A DNA stretch of 64,000 nucleotides from an uncultured Saprospiraceae bacterium (GCA_937959275.1 CALGLU010000005.1:57986-121985); one strand, 5' to 3'. Shown: positions 20,801 to 29,353, counted from the first letter of the stretch. Program-made: numbers and translations. Notes: generated by a model not told the origin, from the letters alone.

Positions 20801-23800
20801 AAACACACCTTCGTAACTGATAAACTCTAAGACATTTCCATCAGGATCCACCAGTGCAAAACCATCAGGACCATTCTGTGCGCCGTTGATATCAAAAAAC
20901 AAACTACCGCACGGACTACCGGAAATCGTCCCAGTTAGATTCACTGTACGATAAGGGGCTCCTCCAGAACCATTATAGGCGATCAGTTGATATCCAGTCA
21001 GATCAAAGCCATCCATGCCTGTAATCTCAACACCTTCATTATCATCTGTCGAATCATCATCATAGTGAAATTCTGAAATAAATGGTTCAATCTCATTGCC
21101 TGAAGAACCATCAAAAATTGAAACGGGAATATTCGTTTCGCTATCTCCTACAAGAGCTATATCGTCTACAGTTAAAATAATGCAACCACCCGCATCTAAT
21201 GAGCTATATGCAAATGGACCAACATCCTGACCAGCGATTGAAACTGTAAATTCTGTAGATGCTGGGTTACTGACATTGAAACAAATTTCAACATCGTAGG
21301 TCCCTTCGAATGACCCATCACAAGTTGTCGAGACCATTAGATTATTGATCGAGCAATCTGTAGAACATCCACAATCGCCAATATAATCCTGGCTACTCAA
21401 GTTATAACATGAAGTCGCAAACGAACCGGTACGCGCAATCAGTTCATCTAAGTCCGCTTGTGTACTCACTGATAAAATCGTGGCTAAGTCTACCGACTCA
21501 ACATGAACCGCGTAGACAGTATAGGCATTACTTGCTCCCATCAATCCCGGGAAATTACCATCAAGGTTTACAACTACATTTGTACCATCAGTCAAAATGT
21601 AGACAAGATCAAAGCCATTCGCATCAGCAGCGGCCTGCACTTGGATCTCATAACTAAACGGATTATCATCACAGTCGCAGGTTTCTTGAGCCGTGCAGTT
21701 TAACTCAAAGACATCATAACTCAATGTGCAACTTGTATCATCTGCATCTTCTATTAACATGGTGATTTTTGGCTGGACGCCAGTACCTGAATACGTCAAG
21801 CCTGTTAGTGGAAAATCTGCTGGATAAGAGAACACTGTCCCATCAATGGTAACATTGTAATCTGTACCCACACCATCTCCACCTGTTATCGATTGGATAT
21901 CAATTGAAAACGTCTCAGCCCCACTTGGATCACAAATAGTCGTGGCTTCCACAACAATATCTGAGCATCCAGCGGCAGAACACACAGCAGGTTCTGTAGC
22001 TGTAACCATATTCACACAAGTCCCGTCATCTGTATCAGTGAAGTTGACAGTTATCGATCCACCAGATATCGGGAATGGTCCATAATTAACAGTGGTACCA
22101 TAGGCTATTCCAGCATTACCTTGATCATCAAAGAATGTGTTGGCCGCACCAGTGAAGGTATTAGATCCATTGACGACAACATCAAACGTAAATGTATCAT
22201 CAGTTGGATCATCAGGTGAGCCGTTATCATCGCAGACAATCGTATTCGCGTCTTCTGGTGTTATGCTACACATCGGTAAGACACAGCCACAATCTTCTGA
22301 AAATACTGCCATCATACTCGTGTAACAATAGCTATCAAACGGAGCAGCATTAGTAACTAAAGGCGTAACCGCAGATCCAATTAAGTCATCAATATCATTG
22401 ATGATAAAATCGTCATCAATATCATAGTTAACAGCATACACAGTATAGCCAGTATTGTTACCTAGAAGTCCAGGAAAGCTCCCAGTAGAATTATAGGCAA
22501 TGACGTTATCTGTCGCTGAATCGACAAGCATATACAACATCAAAAAGCCATTGGCATTACCAGTTGCCTGCGCATTGATCGTGAGTGAGTTCACTGGATC
22601 AGTCGTACAATCACATACTTCTTGAGGTAAACAATTGAGTTCAAATACGGTGAATTGCCCAACACAAGTCGGACTATCTGCATCTGTTATAAATAAAATT
22701 ACACCAGCTTGATTACCACCTGAATACACTTGTCCAGTCAGCGGAAAATCTGACAGATCGTAATCGGTGCCTGCTATATTGACTATATAATTGACGCCTA
22801 CATCATCTCCTCCACTGATTGAGTTAATGATAATTGTATATGTACCATCTGCTGCACACTCAGTCGTCGCATCTACCACGATATCTGAACAAGTAAGAAC
22901 TGAACAACTAGCTGGTGGATCAACCATTATCATTCCGTCACAATCTATCCCGCCATCAGCATCAATGTAGTTGATCTCGACAGCACCGTTTATTATATTA
23001 AAAGGTCCGTAGCTAAGTGTAGTCCCGTAGACTACGCCACTATTCCCTTGATCATCATCAAATGTATTAGACGCTAAAGGATCAGTATTGGATCCAGTAA
23101 CTGTGACACTAAATGTGAAGCTGTCATCACTTGAATCATTAGGCGTGCCTTTATCGTCACAAAGAATATTCTCTGCTGTTCCTACGATGAGATTACATGA
23201 AATAGAACAGGTAATTGGCGCCAGAATTTCGACTGATGTTGTACATAATGGGTCATTAATATCTGTGTATGTTATCGTTACATTACCTCCTGATATGGGG
23301 AAAGAATATTGTTGATCTGATCCATAGGGTATCGTATTGCCTTGATTATCAATTGCCATATTTGATGCACCTAGATTCGTATTCATCCCATCAACATTTA
23401 TATCAAACATGAAGGTATCATCAGTTGGGTCATCTGGTGTTCCATTGTCATTACACTCAGCCATGCTTTCAGTTAAATCAATCGAGCAAGAGAATGAACA
23501 TGGAGCTGGAGCTGGAGCTGTTACTTCCATGAAACAAGTTGGATCTTCTGCATCCGTATAGAGAATTGTTATATCGCCATTTATAATATCAAAAGGTCCA
23601 TAGCTTTGCGTGGATCCGTATGCAATTGTATTTCCTTGATCGTCTAAGGCAGTCATGCTAGCTCCCTGATTTGTATTTTGACCATTCACAATTACATCAA
23701 ATGAATATTCATCATCACTTGGATCTTCTGGTGTACCATTGTCATCACAGATAATATTAATCGGGTCTTCAGGATTGATTTCGCAAAAGGGTATTAAACA

Positions 23801-25867
23801 GCCACAATCTTCTGAAAATGCTGCCATCATACTTGTATAGCAATAGCTATCAAATGGAGTAACATTTGTTACTAACGGCGTGACTGAAGATCCAATCAAA
23901 TCATCAATTTCATTAATAATGAAATCGTCATCTATATCATAGTTAACAGCATACACAGTATAGCCAGTATTGTTGCCCAAAAGCCCAGAAAAGCTACCAG
24001 TAGAATTATAGGCAATGACGTTACCTGTCGCTGTATCAACAAGTACATACAACATCAAAAACCCATTGGCATTACCAGTTGCCTGCGCATTGATCGTGAG
24101 TGAGTTCATTGGATCAGTCGTACAATCACAAACTTCTTGAGGTAAACAATTGAGTTCAAATACGGTGAATTGCCCAACACAAGTCGGACTATCTGCATCT
24201 GTTATAAATAAAATTACACCAGCTTGATTACCACCTGAATACACTTGTCCAGTCAAAGGAAAATCATTTGGGAATGTGTAATTCGTTCCGGCAATGCTAA
24301 CGTTATAATTGCCAAGTATGTCATCTCCTCCTGTAATTGAGTTAATGACAATTGAATATGTGCCATTTACAGCACACTCAGTCGTTGCATCTACCACAAT
24401 GTCCTCGCACATAGTTGGGCAATTACAACTAGCAGCTAAACTAGTCGTTAAGAAGGTATAACAAAATGTTTCAAAGGCAGATGACGGAATATCATCAGTT
24501 GCTTCTGCAATATCAGCTGACTGCTGTAAAGCACTTACGAATGCAGTCAGTTCAGAATCGCTCACATTAAATGCATAAACATCCCAAACAATATTATCTG
24601 GAAACGGACCAAAGGAACCTGTTTGATTAACTTGTGATATCTGGCTAGTAGATGGGTCTACTAAAGTATAGACCATACTGAATCCATTCCCATTACCACT
24701 CGCCTGTACGTTTATCGAAAACGGATCGGCTTGAGTACAATCACATACAGTCTTCTCAGAGCAGTTGAGTTGTAAAACATCATAATTAATTGAGCAGCCT
24801 GTTGCTTCATCTATAATCGTTAGTGTGACTTTATTATTCTGACTTGTCGATGTATATGGAAGTCCAGCAATTGTTCCGGTCGCAGTCAGTCCCGTAAAAC
24901 TTGTGTTCGTGACTGATTCTAAAATCGTAAACGGCCCGCTAATAGAAGAAGTACTATTAATTGTATAACTAATATCAAACGTATTTCCTATGCTTGAGCA
25001 AACTGGTATCGCTTCGACTGTGAATGGCTCGCAGCTAGGACAACAATTATTACCCCAGATATCAGTCGCATATTCTGGATGATCGATGAATGGATTACGA
25101 TTACCTTGGATAATAAAAATGGCATCATTTCGATCCAATTCTAATTGATCAGGTGGATCCATGGTATGCCATTTAATCATCAGATTGAGGTAGCATGTCG
25201 TATAGAATTTGAATGGATCTCCTGTCATGACATCATCTCCACACGAGCTTATATTTTCCCATGCTGCGGCTTGATCTTCGTAGGCGACAGCCATATAGAG
25301 CATTGCTCTGGCAAAGTCTCCTTTGTATTGGTCGGCAGGTTCAAAAACGTAACCACTGGCTTCATTGTTACAGTTATCAGAACAATCGTTGGCGTCAGGC
25401 CCTATTTTAGATAATGACAATCCATTAACGTTATTCATTGTGACCTCTCCTAAAGGAAGATTTGCTTTTAAGGAGTTGACATGGATGTCAGATGGAAACA
25501 AGTTATGGAGATCAGATCTCGTTGCTGGTATAGCACCAAACCATGAAGACGCAAAAACGTGTTCTCTGTTCCAACCGCCACCTTCACTGTTTGAGCTGCT
25601 ACCTGAATCAGAGCAGTCATAAGAGGTAATTGTTGTGTATCGATCTATGATATTTCCATTGATATCCAAATCTAGTCTGACACACATGGTATCATCAATA
25701 TCCGCATAGTCTAAGTAAATGACATTACTAGAAATAAGAGTAGACAATTCAGTTTTGAGAGCTCCACAAGAAGCAGTAGGCGTAATGCCATCATAATATT
25801 GGGCATCTACGCTAAGCTGCATGACGCAGCATATTATTAAAAAACTATATAGTTTTTGGTATCTCAA
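14834..25867 (-). CDS. 3677-aa exported chimera: endonuclease I domain, lamin-tail domains, HYR-like repeats, dockerin/cohesin-like, T9SS tail
   Basis: It starts with a signal peptide (to about residue 22, SVDAQ). Residues about 25-270 are an endonuclease I (EndA/NucM type, beta-beta-alpha metal) domain with GGGWNREHVFASSW (His103), RSDLHNLFPSD (His121) and HVNSLKANLPLGEV (Asn131/Asn136). About residues 280-1500 hold alternating Cys-rich modules, one of the type CDDNGTPDDPTDDTFTFDV and one of the type CSDIVVDATTECAADG. Two lamin-tail domains follow (EFHYDDDSTDDNEGVEITG; LFFSEYIEGSSNNKCFEIFNG). Then come long HYR-like repeats, a regulatory-like fold, a dockerin-like block (SPYKLIAADVNNDQKVSALD...GDVNGN), a cohesin-like domain and a PNPF T9SS tail. 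It likely acts outside the cell as a non-specific nuclease on a huge scaffold. It lies 24 nt after the 581-aa gene. Confidence 0.82.
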   Translation of the reverse strand: MRYQKLYSFLIICCVMQLSVDAQYYDGITPTASCGALKTELSTLISSNVIYLDYADIDDTMCVRLDLDINGNIIDRYTTITSYDCSDSGSSSNSEGGGWNREHVFASSWFGAIPATRSDLHNLFPSDIHVNSLKANLPLGEVTMNNVNGLSLSKIGPDANDCSDNCNNEASGYVFEPADQYKGDFARAMLYMAVAYEDQAAAWENISSCGDDVMTGDPFKFYTTCYLNLMIKWHTMDPPDQLELDRNDAIFIIQGNRNPFIDHPEYATDIWGNNCCPSCEPFTVEAIPVCSSIGNTFDISYTINSTSSISGPFTILESVTNTSFTGLTATGTIAGLPYTSTSQNNKVTLTIIDEATGCSINYDVLQLNCSEKTVCDCTQADPFSINVQASGNGNGFSMVYTLVDPSTSQISQVNQTGSFGPFPDNIVWDVYAFNVSDSELTAFVSALQQSADIAEATDDIPSSAFETFCYTFLTTSLAASCNCPTMCEDIVVDATTECAVNGTYSIVINSITGGDDILGNYNVSIAGTNYTFPNDFPLTGQVYSGGNQAGVILFITDADSPTCVGQFTVFELNCLPQEVCDCTTDPMNSLTINAQATGNANGFLMLYVLVDTATGNVIAYNSTGSFSGLLGNNTGYTVYAVNYDIDDDFIINEIDDLIGSSVTPLVTNVTPFDSYCYTSMMAAFSEDCGCLIPFCEINPEDPINIICDDNGTPEDPSDDEYSFDVIVNGQNTNQGASMTALDDQGNTIAYGSTQSYGPFDIINGDITILYTDAEDPTCFMEVTAPAPAPCSFSCSIDLTESMAECNDNGTPDDPTDDTFMFDINVDGMNTNLGASNMAIDNQGNTIPYGSDQQYSFPISGGNVTITYTDINDPLCTTSVEILAPITCSISCNLIVGTAENILCDDKGTPNDSSDDSFTFSVTVTGSNTDPLASNTFDDDQGNSGVVYGTTLSYGPFNIINGAVEINYIDADGGIDCDGMIMVDPPASCSVLTCSDIVVDATTECAADGTYTIIINSISGGDDVGVNYIVNIAGTDYDLSDFPLTGQVYSGGNQAGVILFITDADSPTCVGQFTVFELNCLPQEVCDCTTDPVNSLTINAQATGNANGFLMLYMLVDSATDNVIAYNSTGSFPGLLGNNTGYTVYAVNYDIDDDFIINDIDDLIGSAVTPLVTNAAPFDSYCYTSMMAVFSEDCGCVLPMCSITPEDANTIVCDDNGSPDDPTDDTFTFDVVVNGSNTFTGAANTFFDDQGNAGIAYGTTVNYGPFPISGGSITVNFTDTDDGTCVNMVTATEPAVCSAAGCSDIVVEATTICDPSGAETFSIDIQSITGGDGVGTDYNVTIDGTVFSYPADFPLTGLTYSGTGVQPKITMLIEDADDTSCTLSYDVFELNCTAQETCDCDDNPFSYEIQVQAAADANGFDLVYILTDGTNVVVNLDGNFPGLMGASNAYTVYAVHVESVDLATILSVSTQADLDELIARTGSFATSCYNLSSQDYIGDCGCSTDCSINNLMVSTTCDGSFEGTYDVEICFNVSNPASTEFTVSIAGQDVGPFAYSSLDAGGCIILTVDDIALVGDSETNIPVSIFDGSSGNEIEPFISEFHYDDDSTDDNEGVEITGMDGFDLTGYQLIAYNGSGGAPYRTVNLTGTISGSPCGSLFFDINGAQNGPDGFALVDPDGNVLEFISYEGVFVATSGPATGITSTDVGVVETSGLDTESLQLTDAGWVGPITATPNVINDNLTCGIEASTCMAETVYDELPCFDPCSASVIAPILPDITESCTIEDLFVSIEPGEVLEPVPASTLFFSEYIEGSSNNKCFEIFNGTGAPVDLTDWSVSVYTNGNSSPSNSVLPPGVILADGDVFVVCNTSADAAALAVTDANIGGVTGFNGNDDLALVNPDGEIVDFIGTVATLLNFGTDVTLVRDCSIVEGRTDSTGLFIATDEWLVFPTDDFSNLGAHDYCGLGFVPEDCTFNVYLQDPASGGVAVLTDVEEGFDVEDIPIDITDDQVFFITCVNEFGCESPASSTQIFIQDLGTIACEDLVQVSLGFPCDYQVPGSLLLSDGRNISFYDLTLIEEYGDTLPSDIVTQFDAGQTLDYKLTDLCSGVSCWGKIKVELKRKPVVTSPCSFIPGSEQLVLGSFADDIDDELSFEVIDDCQTVEINVSADPKYSCGTQSNPDWCNGTFSVTVLFHDGIVYSETGIVDQTTISLNNLQLGDFVVLIESDAPSTEGNYTSEIIVSNCDPAIDCILTCAVNDPIDSIFFGSLTKPSNGFLTISDVLLIVNESCFQPVFDMRQTIVESGDKCDGGIRREVTYTGSIQDGHGGFEKIEVIKQVYKEVQTPFDTIQVPHNLDLPCDAPNHPDSIFNRFFIEDNSIADSIAISNAYPYVFLKGMLGGQIIRSVRVEVPVIDHYLVNIDTVKVERLINDEWLLVELINKELRDSIRYVEVTKWAYVLIPFTPQNPKCDYVLNFDDVIVPKCGNEVLTLRTWTFIDWCTQEIKTLPAQRIRNIDSGPELVDSLIDQTISIDPFVCTASFELPAITGTDACGTDEGLTVEWKTDEGRIADGYVLDLWESNSPVTLVATISDECGNSAKDTMLLTINDFVAPTAICYSELEVGITDGGLVIFDADDFDNGSHDFGCGDVWVKAIRVESLRGTTNGYWNRNGVDRQPDYSLGPDPSFTFRYSCSNEDADDFTALYRDQETELRILGVDIGRQVFYDDQLGICCADVDSEEIFVRVRVFDVNPGPGPVDPRRMEVEPTGPIYVRDRLDKNRLAPTNKSVPNDLFGHFTDCIVKLNFTNKLEPQLTCENYNIDCLTDLSSIPAPVARGGVCGTPSAELISQSEFVNTCGNGDIIQEWYIDTDDQAGFSEGDEHCIQIIAVNEGPGQFDPFTIKWPKHMDGSVMQGINLECAKDSVFMDEIEVQMGDAMNCIPSFDSESDQAVWCTPTCALVGYTVDIDTIEASDVCLKIIRNHTIIDWCLWEPNGSNPEVDSDRFIAVEDWAQGDCILCENGVTSITGGAEQVYLRYTEVDTDGYYNYSQVLKVLDTTRPDVLVQDTFYVEIRGQGDKDGTQEDCQASGLITAVAEDFCGLETTTEVLLAWNVTVYDETETVLFSEFQLTDTFSFLSPEGMDDNVYRVEWEVRDGCGNSSTATSLIVFNDVAAPVPLCVQGTTTAFLQPENEVKIYAKDFDLGSYDACSDILFTIVGRGAEPLKPGQIAFEDQHSITLECQVFVDVAQLDVWVWDSSGNGRKCPVNVVINESCEDEDEIPEGSALITGFIQTETGIGIETAEVSIHTTAPEYPVTTNTSSGGAYSFINNPFGLDYELDVYKTGDYLNGVSTADLLAIQKHILNQESLDSPYKLIAADVNNDQKVSALDIINLRNVILGLSRRFSNNTSWRFIDAAFEFEDPQNPWPFTEKIYIDRLREAMLDQNYVGVKIGDVNGNVQANSILQSNPRRLHEVELSTIDQDFAESEIIRVPIYSAEQQLNGFQFTLEHPQLSLLDIEKGSINITEANLGRHTDMTTFSYYGSDTQVTNDALFTLVFETRFEGALSTILTLSSAITIAEAYEVKSNVVNGLALHIISEDMPGIELHQNTPNPFSESTYIEFYLPASMSAQLIIYTVQGQQLLTIDQVFEKGTHQIKIASDLFSTSGIYYYELKTPDLNLYKKMLFVE
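22283..22885 (-). repeat. Internal duplication, copy A (about 600 bp)
   Basis: Nearly identical to 23798-24400, with a constant offset of 1515 bp (505 codons). The first 470 bases differ at only scattered positions; a stretch around 22735-22800 has diverged more. It encodes the module QEVCDCTTDPVNSLTINAQATG... and its flanks. Confidence 0.85.
23798..24400 (-). repeat. Internal duplication, copy B (about 600 bp)
   Basis: Partner of 22283-22885. The strong DNA-level identity, including third codon positions, shows a recent in-frame duplication or gene conversion within the 3677-aa gene. Confidence 0.85.
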
Positions 25868-25891
25868 AATGCTCAGGTGCTTTTGTGTTTA

Positions 25892-27637
25892 TTAGTTACC
25901 GTTAGCTGGGAATGTAGTAATTGCTGCATCACAACCAGGACCAGCACAAGTACCAGGCGTTGTCGTTATTAAGCCTTCAGTATCAGATATTATATTGGGA
26001 TCAGAATTACAAATACAACGAGTTACAATTACCTGAGCTGGACCTGCTTGATTGTATTGAGGTAAATTCGATGAAAAAGCACTTCCGTTTACTGCATACT
26101 CCAAGGTTGACCCTGTAGGGCATGTTGGTGAAGGAGCAGTAATTGAGCCGCCTGTTGGCGTAGTTTCGCCTGTGGCGCAAGTGCTATTCACAATTGTTGG
26201 AGTCGGTGCGGCTCCAGATAAGTCAGGGCACATAACTGTGGGACAACTATTTGCATTACCAGCACTAATCGTTCCTTCGACCCATGAACCGTTACAAAGT
26301 TGTAATGACATGTCACATGTAGTAGAATTAGTTTGACCTACACCAATATCAGTACTTGTCATTCCAGTTGCAGAACCATCAGCTGCTGTGATCGTACCTT
26401 CATAGCTGATAAACTCGCAGTTTACGCCTTGAAAAGATAAGGCTATCCCATCTGGATCCCCATTTTGAATGGAAGGTGAAGGATTAGAAATTGAATAATA
26501 AGTGTTCGTCCCGTCATCTGTGCCTACTAATAAATCAACACCAACTATAAAGGTGCCATAAACCATATCATTTCCACCATTATAGATCTCGACAACTAAA
26601 TCTGATAAATTTCCCGTGAAGGAATTCGGCACACACACTTCAATCATTTCATTATTATCATCTATATCACAATCATAAGCGAATTCACTAATGAATGCCA
26701 TTGGACAATTATTGATCACTGGACATTCAGGAATATTGACAGTGACTGGGCTTCCACCTATACAAGTATTACCACTCGCATCTGCAAAATCTAGATCGAT
26801 CGTAGAAACGACTGTTGGTCCAGTAATATTTCCAGTAATGCAAACTTGACCAATAGTACCACCTGTTCCTGAAGCTACTATGCCGAGAGAGACATCCACA
26901 ATATTATAATCACCAGATCCACCAACCACATCTGCACATATAGTAAACATAACGTCATCTCCAGAACAAAATCCTTGGGTCGATACTGTTACATTTGAAA
27001 TTGAACACGCTTGAGCAGGACAATTTATAGTTGTATTTGGATAAGGAGTGGTTGATCCAGCATTTGTTGATTCGCCAGATAGCACACCTGTACCACTCAT
27101 TGTATAGTTTACACAGTCGAATGCCCCTCCATTAGGCGTCATCGTATTATTTATAATCCAACCATCAACATAATCCCAACATTGACCTGTACCATCTGTA
27201 TCGGGTTCTCCTAAGGCATCCTCTAATGTTCCAGAACAATACAGCAAATATGCATCATCTCCATTTGAGCCTATCACACCTGAAGCAAAGCAGGCTTCGA
27301 ATCCAAAAAATGAATTAAAGTCATCAAAATTTCCTGAGATCCAAATACAATCACCCGCGTTTAGCGCGTCTGGTGGAAAATTATACTCTGGAGTATTGGC
27401 AGACCCTCCTCCATTTGAAACTGATTCAATTCCATAAATACTTAAATCTGCAATCGAAGCCGATGCACATAATTGCATTGCCTTTGGCTGACCACCAGCC
27501 AACGGTCCATCTATTGCACCTGCGATGTATAAATTGCCACATTGAGCAGATAAGAAAGGTTGAACTGAAAATAAAAAACAAAGCAGAAAGATTGACCTTT
27601 TAAGCCTTGGCAGTTTAGAAAGGGGTGATTTCGTCAT
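25892..27637 (-). CDS. Exported lamin-tail-like Cys-rich protein without a T9SS tail
   Basis: A 581-aa exported protein with a signal peptide (LCFLFSVQPFLSAQ). Residues about 30-200 look like a lamin-tail-type beta domain (LYIAGAIDGPLAGGQPKAMQLCASA...DCIWISGNFDDF). A Cys-rich sandwich follows (CSISNVTVSTQGFCSGDDVMFTI), then a second lamin-tail-like domain (AFISEFAYDCDIDDNNEMIEVCVPNSF). The end, GPGCDAAITTFPANGN, lacks the dockerin-like block and T9SS tail of its neighbours, so it may be a truncated relic or depend on the giant encoded 24 nt downstream. It probably forms one transcript with that gene. Confidence 0.65.
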   Translation of the reverse strand: MTKSPLSKLPRLKRSIFLLCFLFSVQPFLSAQCGNLYIAGAIDGPLAGGQPKAMQLCASASIADLSIYGIESVSNGGGSANTPEYNFPPDALNAGDCIWISGNFDDFNSFFGFEACFASGVIGSNGDDAYLLYCSGTLEDALGEPDTDGTGQCWDYVDGWIINNTMTPNGGAFDCVNYTMSGTGVLSGESTNAGSTTPYPNTTINCPAQACSISNVTVSTQGFCSGDDVMFTICADVVGGSGDYNIVDVSLGIVASGTGGTIGQVCITGNITGPTVVSTIDLDFADASGNTCIGGSPVTVNIPECPVINNCPMAFISEFAYDCDIDDNNEMIEVCVPNSFTGNLSDLVVEIYNGGNDMVYGTFIVGVDLLVGTDDGTNTYYSISNPSPSIQNGDPDGIALSFQGVNCEFISYEGTITAADGSATGMTSTDIGVGQTNSTTCDMSLQLCNGSWVEGTISAGNANSCPTVMCPDLSGAAPTPTIVNSTCATGETTPTGGSITAPSPTCPTGSTLEYAVNGSAFSSNLPQYNQAGPAQVIVTRCICNSDPNIISDTEGLITTTPGTCAGPGCDAAITTFPANGN

Positions 27638-27871
27638 TTTTTGATAGTCTTTTCAAAGTATTAAATCAAAAAGGAAGGCATGCTTTGGTAAGTAAATCTA
27701 ATAAATATGGAGCATAATTTATGCACCTAATTCCCTGACAATCATATATATATGTAATTTAATTTATATATATTTAATTATACATATGTAATGCTTTGAA
27801 AATTAAAATGATAAGACAATATATTAATCGCTCAGCCTAGTTAAAGTGAATAATAATTTTTTAATTGAGTA
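27638..27871. promoter_or_regulatory. AT-rich upstream region of the lamin-tail/nuclease operon
   Basis: A very AT-rich 234-bp gap. GCATAA-T-TTATGC (27712-27724) is a perfect 13-nt palindrome about 75 nt upstream of the start at 27637, and a TACATATGTA palindrome lies further up near 27783. It is the expected promoter and possible operator region of the two-gene operon. Confidence 0.35.
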
Positions 27872-28840
27872 TTATTTTTTCGTGGGATAGCTATTACTTA
27901 GCAATTTCTTCCATTTTCTCTTGCTCAATTTAAATCGCCTTTTCAGTTGATTTAAAAAATCAATTGAGCTTACTAGTGGATAATCGCTTCCAAAAACGAG
28001 TCGATCGATTCCAATTTCACCTAACAGACTTATTTTTTCTGCATCTGAAGTGGGCTCTAGATGTTGGTATTGATCAATGATCATAGCAGATATATCAAAA
28101 TAGATATTGTGCTGTATGTTAGGAGATGTGCAATGATGAAGAATGGCTTCGGTCACCTTGATGCTTTTATCTGTCACCCATCCTCCTCCGCCAAGATGAG
28201 CGAAAATGATCGTTTGTTTAAACTCAGTCGGCAAAATATGAGTAAAAAAGAAGTCCACCTCTACTCTACCAAAATCACTTTTATGATTTTGTAAATGAAG
28301 GATAATGGGAATTTGATGTTGCCCGGTATACTCAAATAACTTTCTTAAGGACTGGGCATGCTCTTGCTTTCTAAAATCAACATGAGAGGCTTGGAGGTGG
28401 AGCTTAATACCTTCAAAATTTAAAAACGTCCTTGCCCTACGAATTAACTGCAAAGCATATGGCTTTAATGGATCGACTCCGTAAAACGGAATCACTCTAT
28501 CGGGATGCTTGTTTACAAGACTTGATAAAAAATTATGTTCTTTTAATTGGAGCGCAACTTCATCTTTGGGATCGATATAGCTGAGGCGGTATCCATATCC
28601 TGTAGAAATCGCACAAATTCTTTTCGCCTTATTCTTTGATAGAATCGTATCGATATTCGTAAACAGAGCAAGATCTCCTTGGATCAATTCGCTACCATAT
28701 TGACGAAGCTTCAAGTTTTCAACTAAATCGGGACTGAAGACATGAACATGATGATCTATTGGAATGTCTTGTCCATAGCTAGCAAACCAGACTAGCTGAA
28801 TCAATATAATACACACTATTTTCTGCAGCACAATGACCAA
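27872..28840 (-). CDS. Exported amidohydrolase-family (TIM-barrel) protein
   Basis: A 322-aa protein with a signal peptide (IILIQLVWFASYGQ). It has the amidohydrolase-2 (decarboxylase/lactonase-like) metal motif DHHVHVF at the first strand, then GIKLHLQASHVDF, IILHLQNH, IIFAHLGGGGW and LVFGSDYPLV carrying the later His and Asp ligands. Family members hydrolyse or decarboxylate small ring compounds; the substrate is unknown. The signal peptide places it in the periplasm, which is unusual for this mostly cytosolic family. Confidence 0.75.
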   Translation of the reverse strand: MVIVLQKIVCIILIQLVWFASYGQDIPIDHHVHVFSPDLVENLKLRQYGSELIQGDLALFTNIDTILSKNKAKRICAISTGYGYRLSYIDPKDEVALQLKEHNFLSSLVNKHPDRVIPFYGVDPLKPYALQLIRRARTFLNFEGIKLHLQASHVDFRKQEHAQSLRKLFEYTGQHQIPIILHLQNHKSDFGRVEVDFFFTHILPTEFKQTIIFAHLGGGGWVTDKSIKVTEAILHHCTSPNIQHNIYFDISAMIIDQYQHLEPTSDAEKISLLGEIGIDRLVFGSDYPLVSSIDFLNQLKRRFKLSKRKWKKLLSNSYPTKK

Positions 28841-28966
28841 ATTAATTCCATCGAATAAAAAAAGTAAAGGGCAAAGGTAAGATTTCCGAAATCCTGAGAC
28901 TTATAATAAAGCATGTTGATTAAAATTAATAGTTCAACATGATGATATTATCTAAACACATACATT

Positions 28967-29221
28967 ATGAACACATATTTCGCACCCGTATCTTACCAAG
29001 AAAAAGCAACATTAACAAAACGAGAGCAAGAAGTTCTTGAGCTAATCGCATATGAATATTCCACTAAAGAAATTGCTGCAGAGCTATTCATTGGGTATCA
29101 AACAGTTATTAGTTATAGAAAAAGTCTATTGAAAAAAATGAATGTTAAAAATATGGCTGGATTGGTTAGAAAGGCTTTTGAGTATGGGTATTTAACCTTG
29201 GCCATTCGATCTGTCGCCTAG
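28967..29221 (+). CDS. Solo LuxR-type (GerE) helix-turn-helix regulator
   Basis: An 84-aa protein that is little more than a GerE HTH: LTKREQEVLELIAYEYSTKEIAAELFIGYQTVISYRKSLLKKM (about residues 17-59). There is no receiver or ligand domain. It reads divergently from the amidohydrolase gene (126-bp gap). It may control the neighbouring secreted genes, but no target site is visible. A hexamer array begins directly after its stop codon. Confidence 0.75.
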   Translation: MNTYFAPVSYQEKATLTKREQEVLELIAYEYSTKEIAAELFIGYQTVISYRKSLLKKMNVKNMAGLVRKAFEYGYLTLAIRSVA

Positions 29222-29227
29222 CGGTTG

Positions 29228-29287
29228 CAATCTCAATCTCAATGTCAATTACAATGGCAATAGCAATCTCAATGGCAATCTAAATCT
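29228..29287. repeat. Hexamer array (CAATCT type), about 10 units
   Basis: Ten 6-nt units, mostly CAAT followed by CT, GG, GT, TA or AG, run in exact 6-nt phase starting 7 nt after the stop of the LuxR-type gene. Confidence 0.8.
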
Positions 29288-29353
29288 CTTCAGCGATTTC
29301 AACATCAAAGACACTTTATTATATTTGCTTAGCTACTACGAATAGAATTAAAA

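Noticed and set aside
20067..20816. Plus-strand frame of 249 codons inside the giant gene
   Set aside because: Antisense to a protein with clear lamin-tail domains; composition is that of a shadow frame.
29228..29287. Hexamer arrays as possible CRISPR repeats
   Set aside because: Units are 6 nt with no spacers; the same holds for the 7- and 8-nt arrays.
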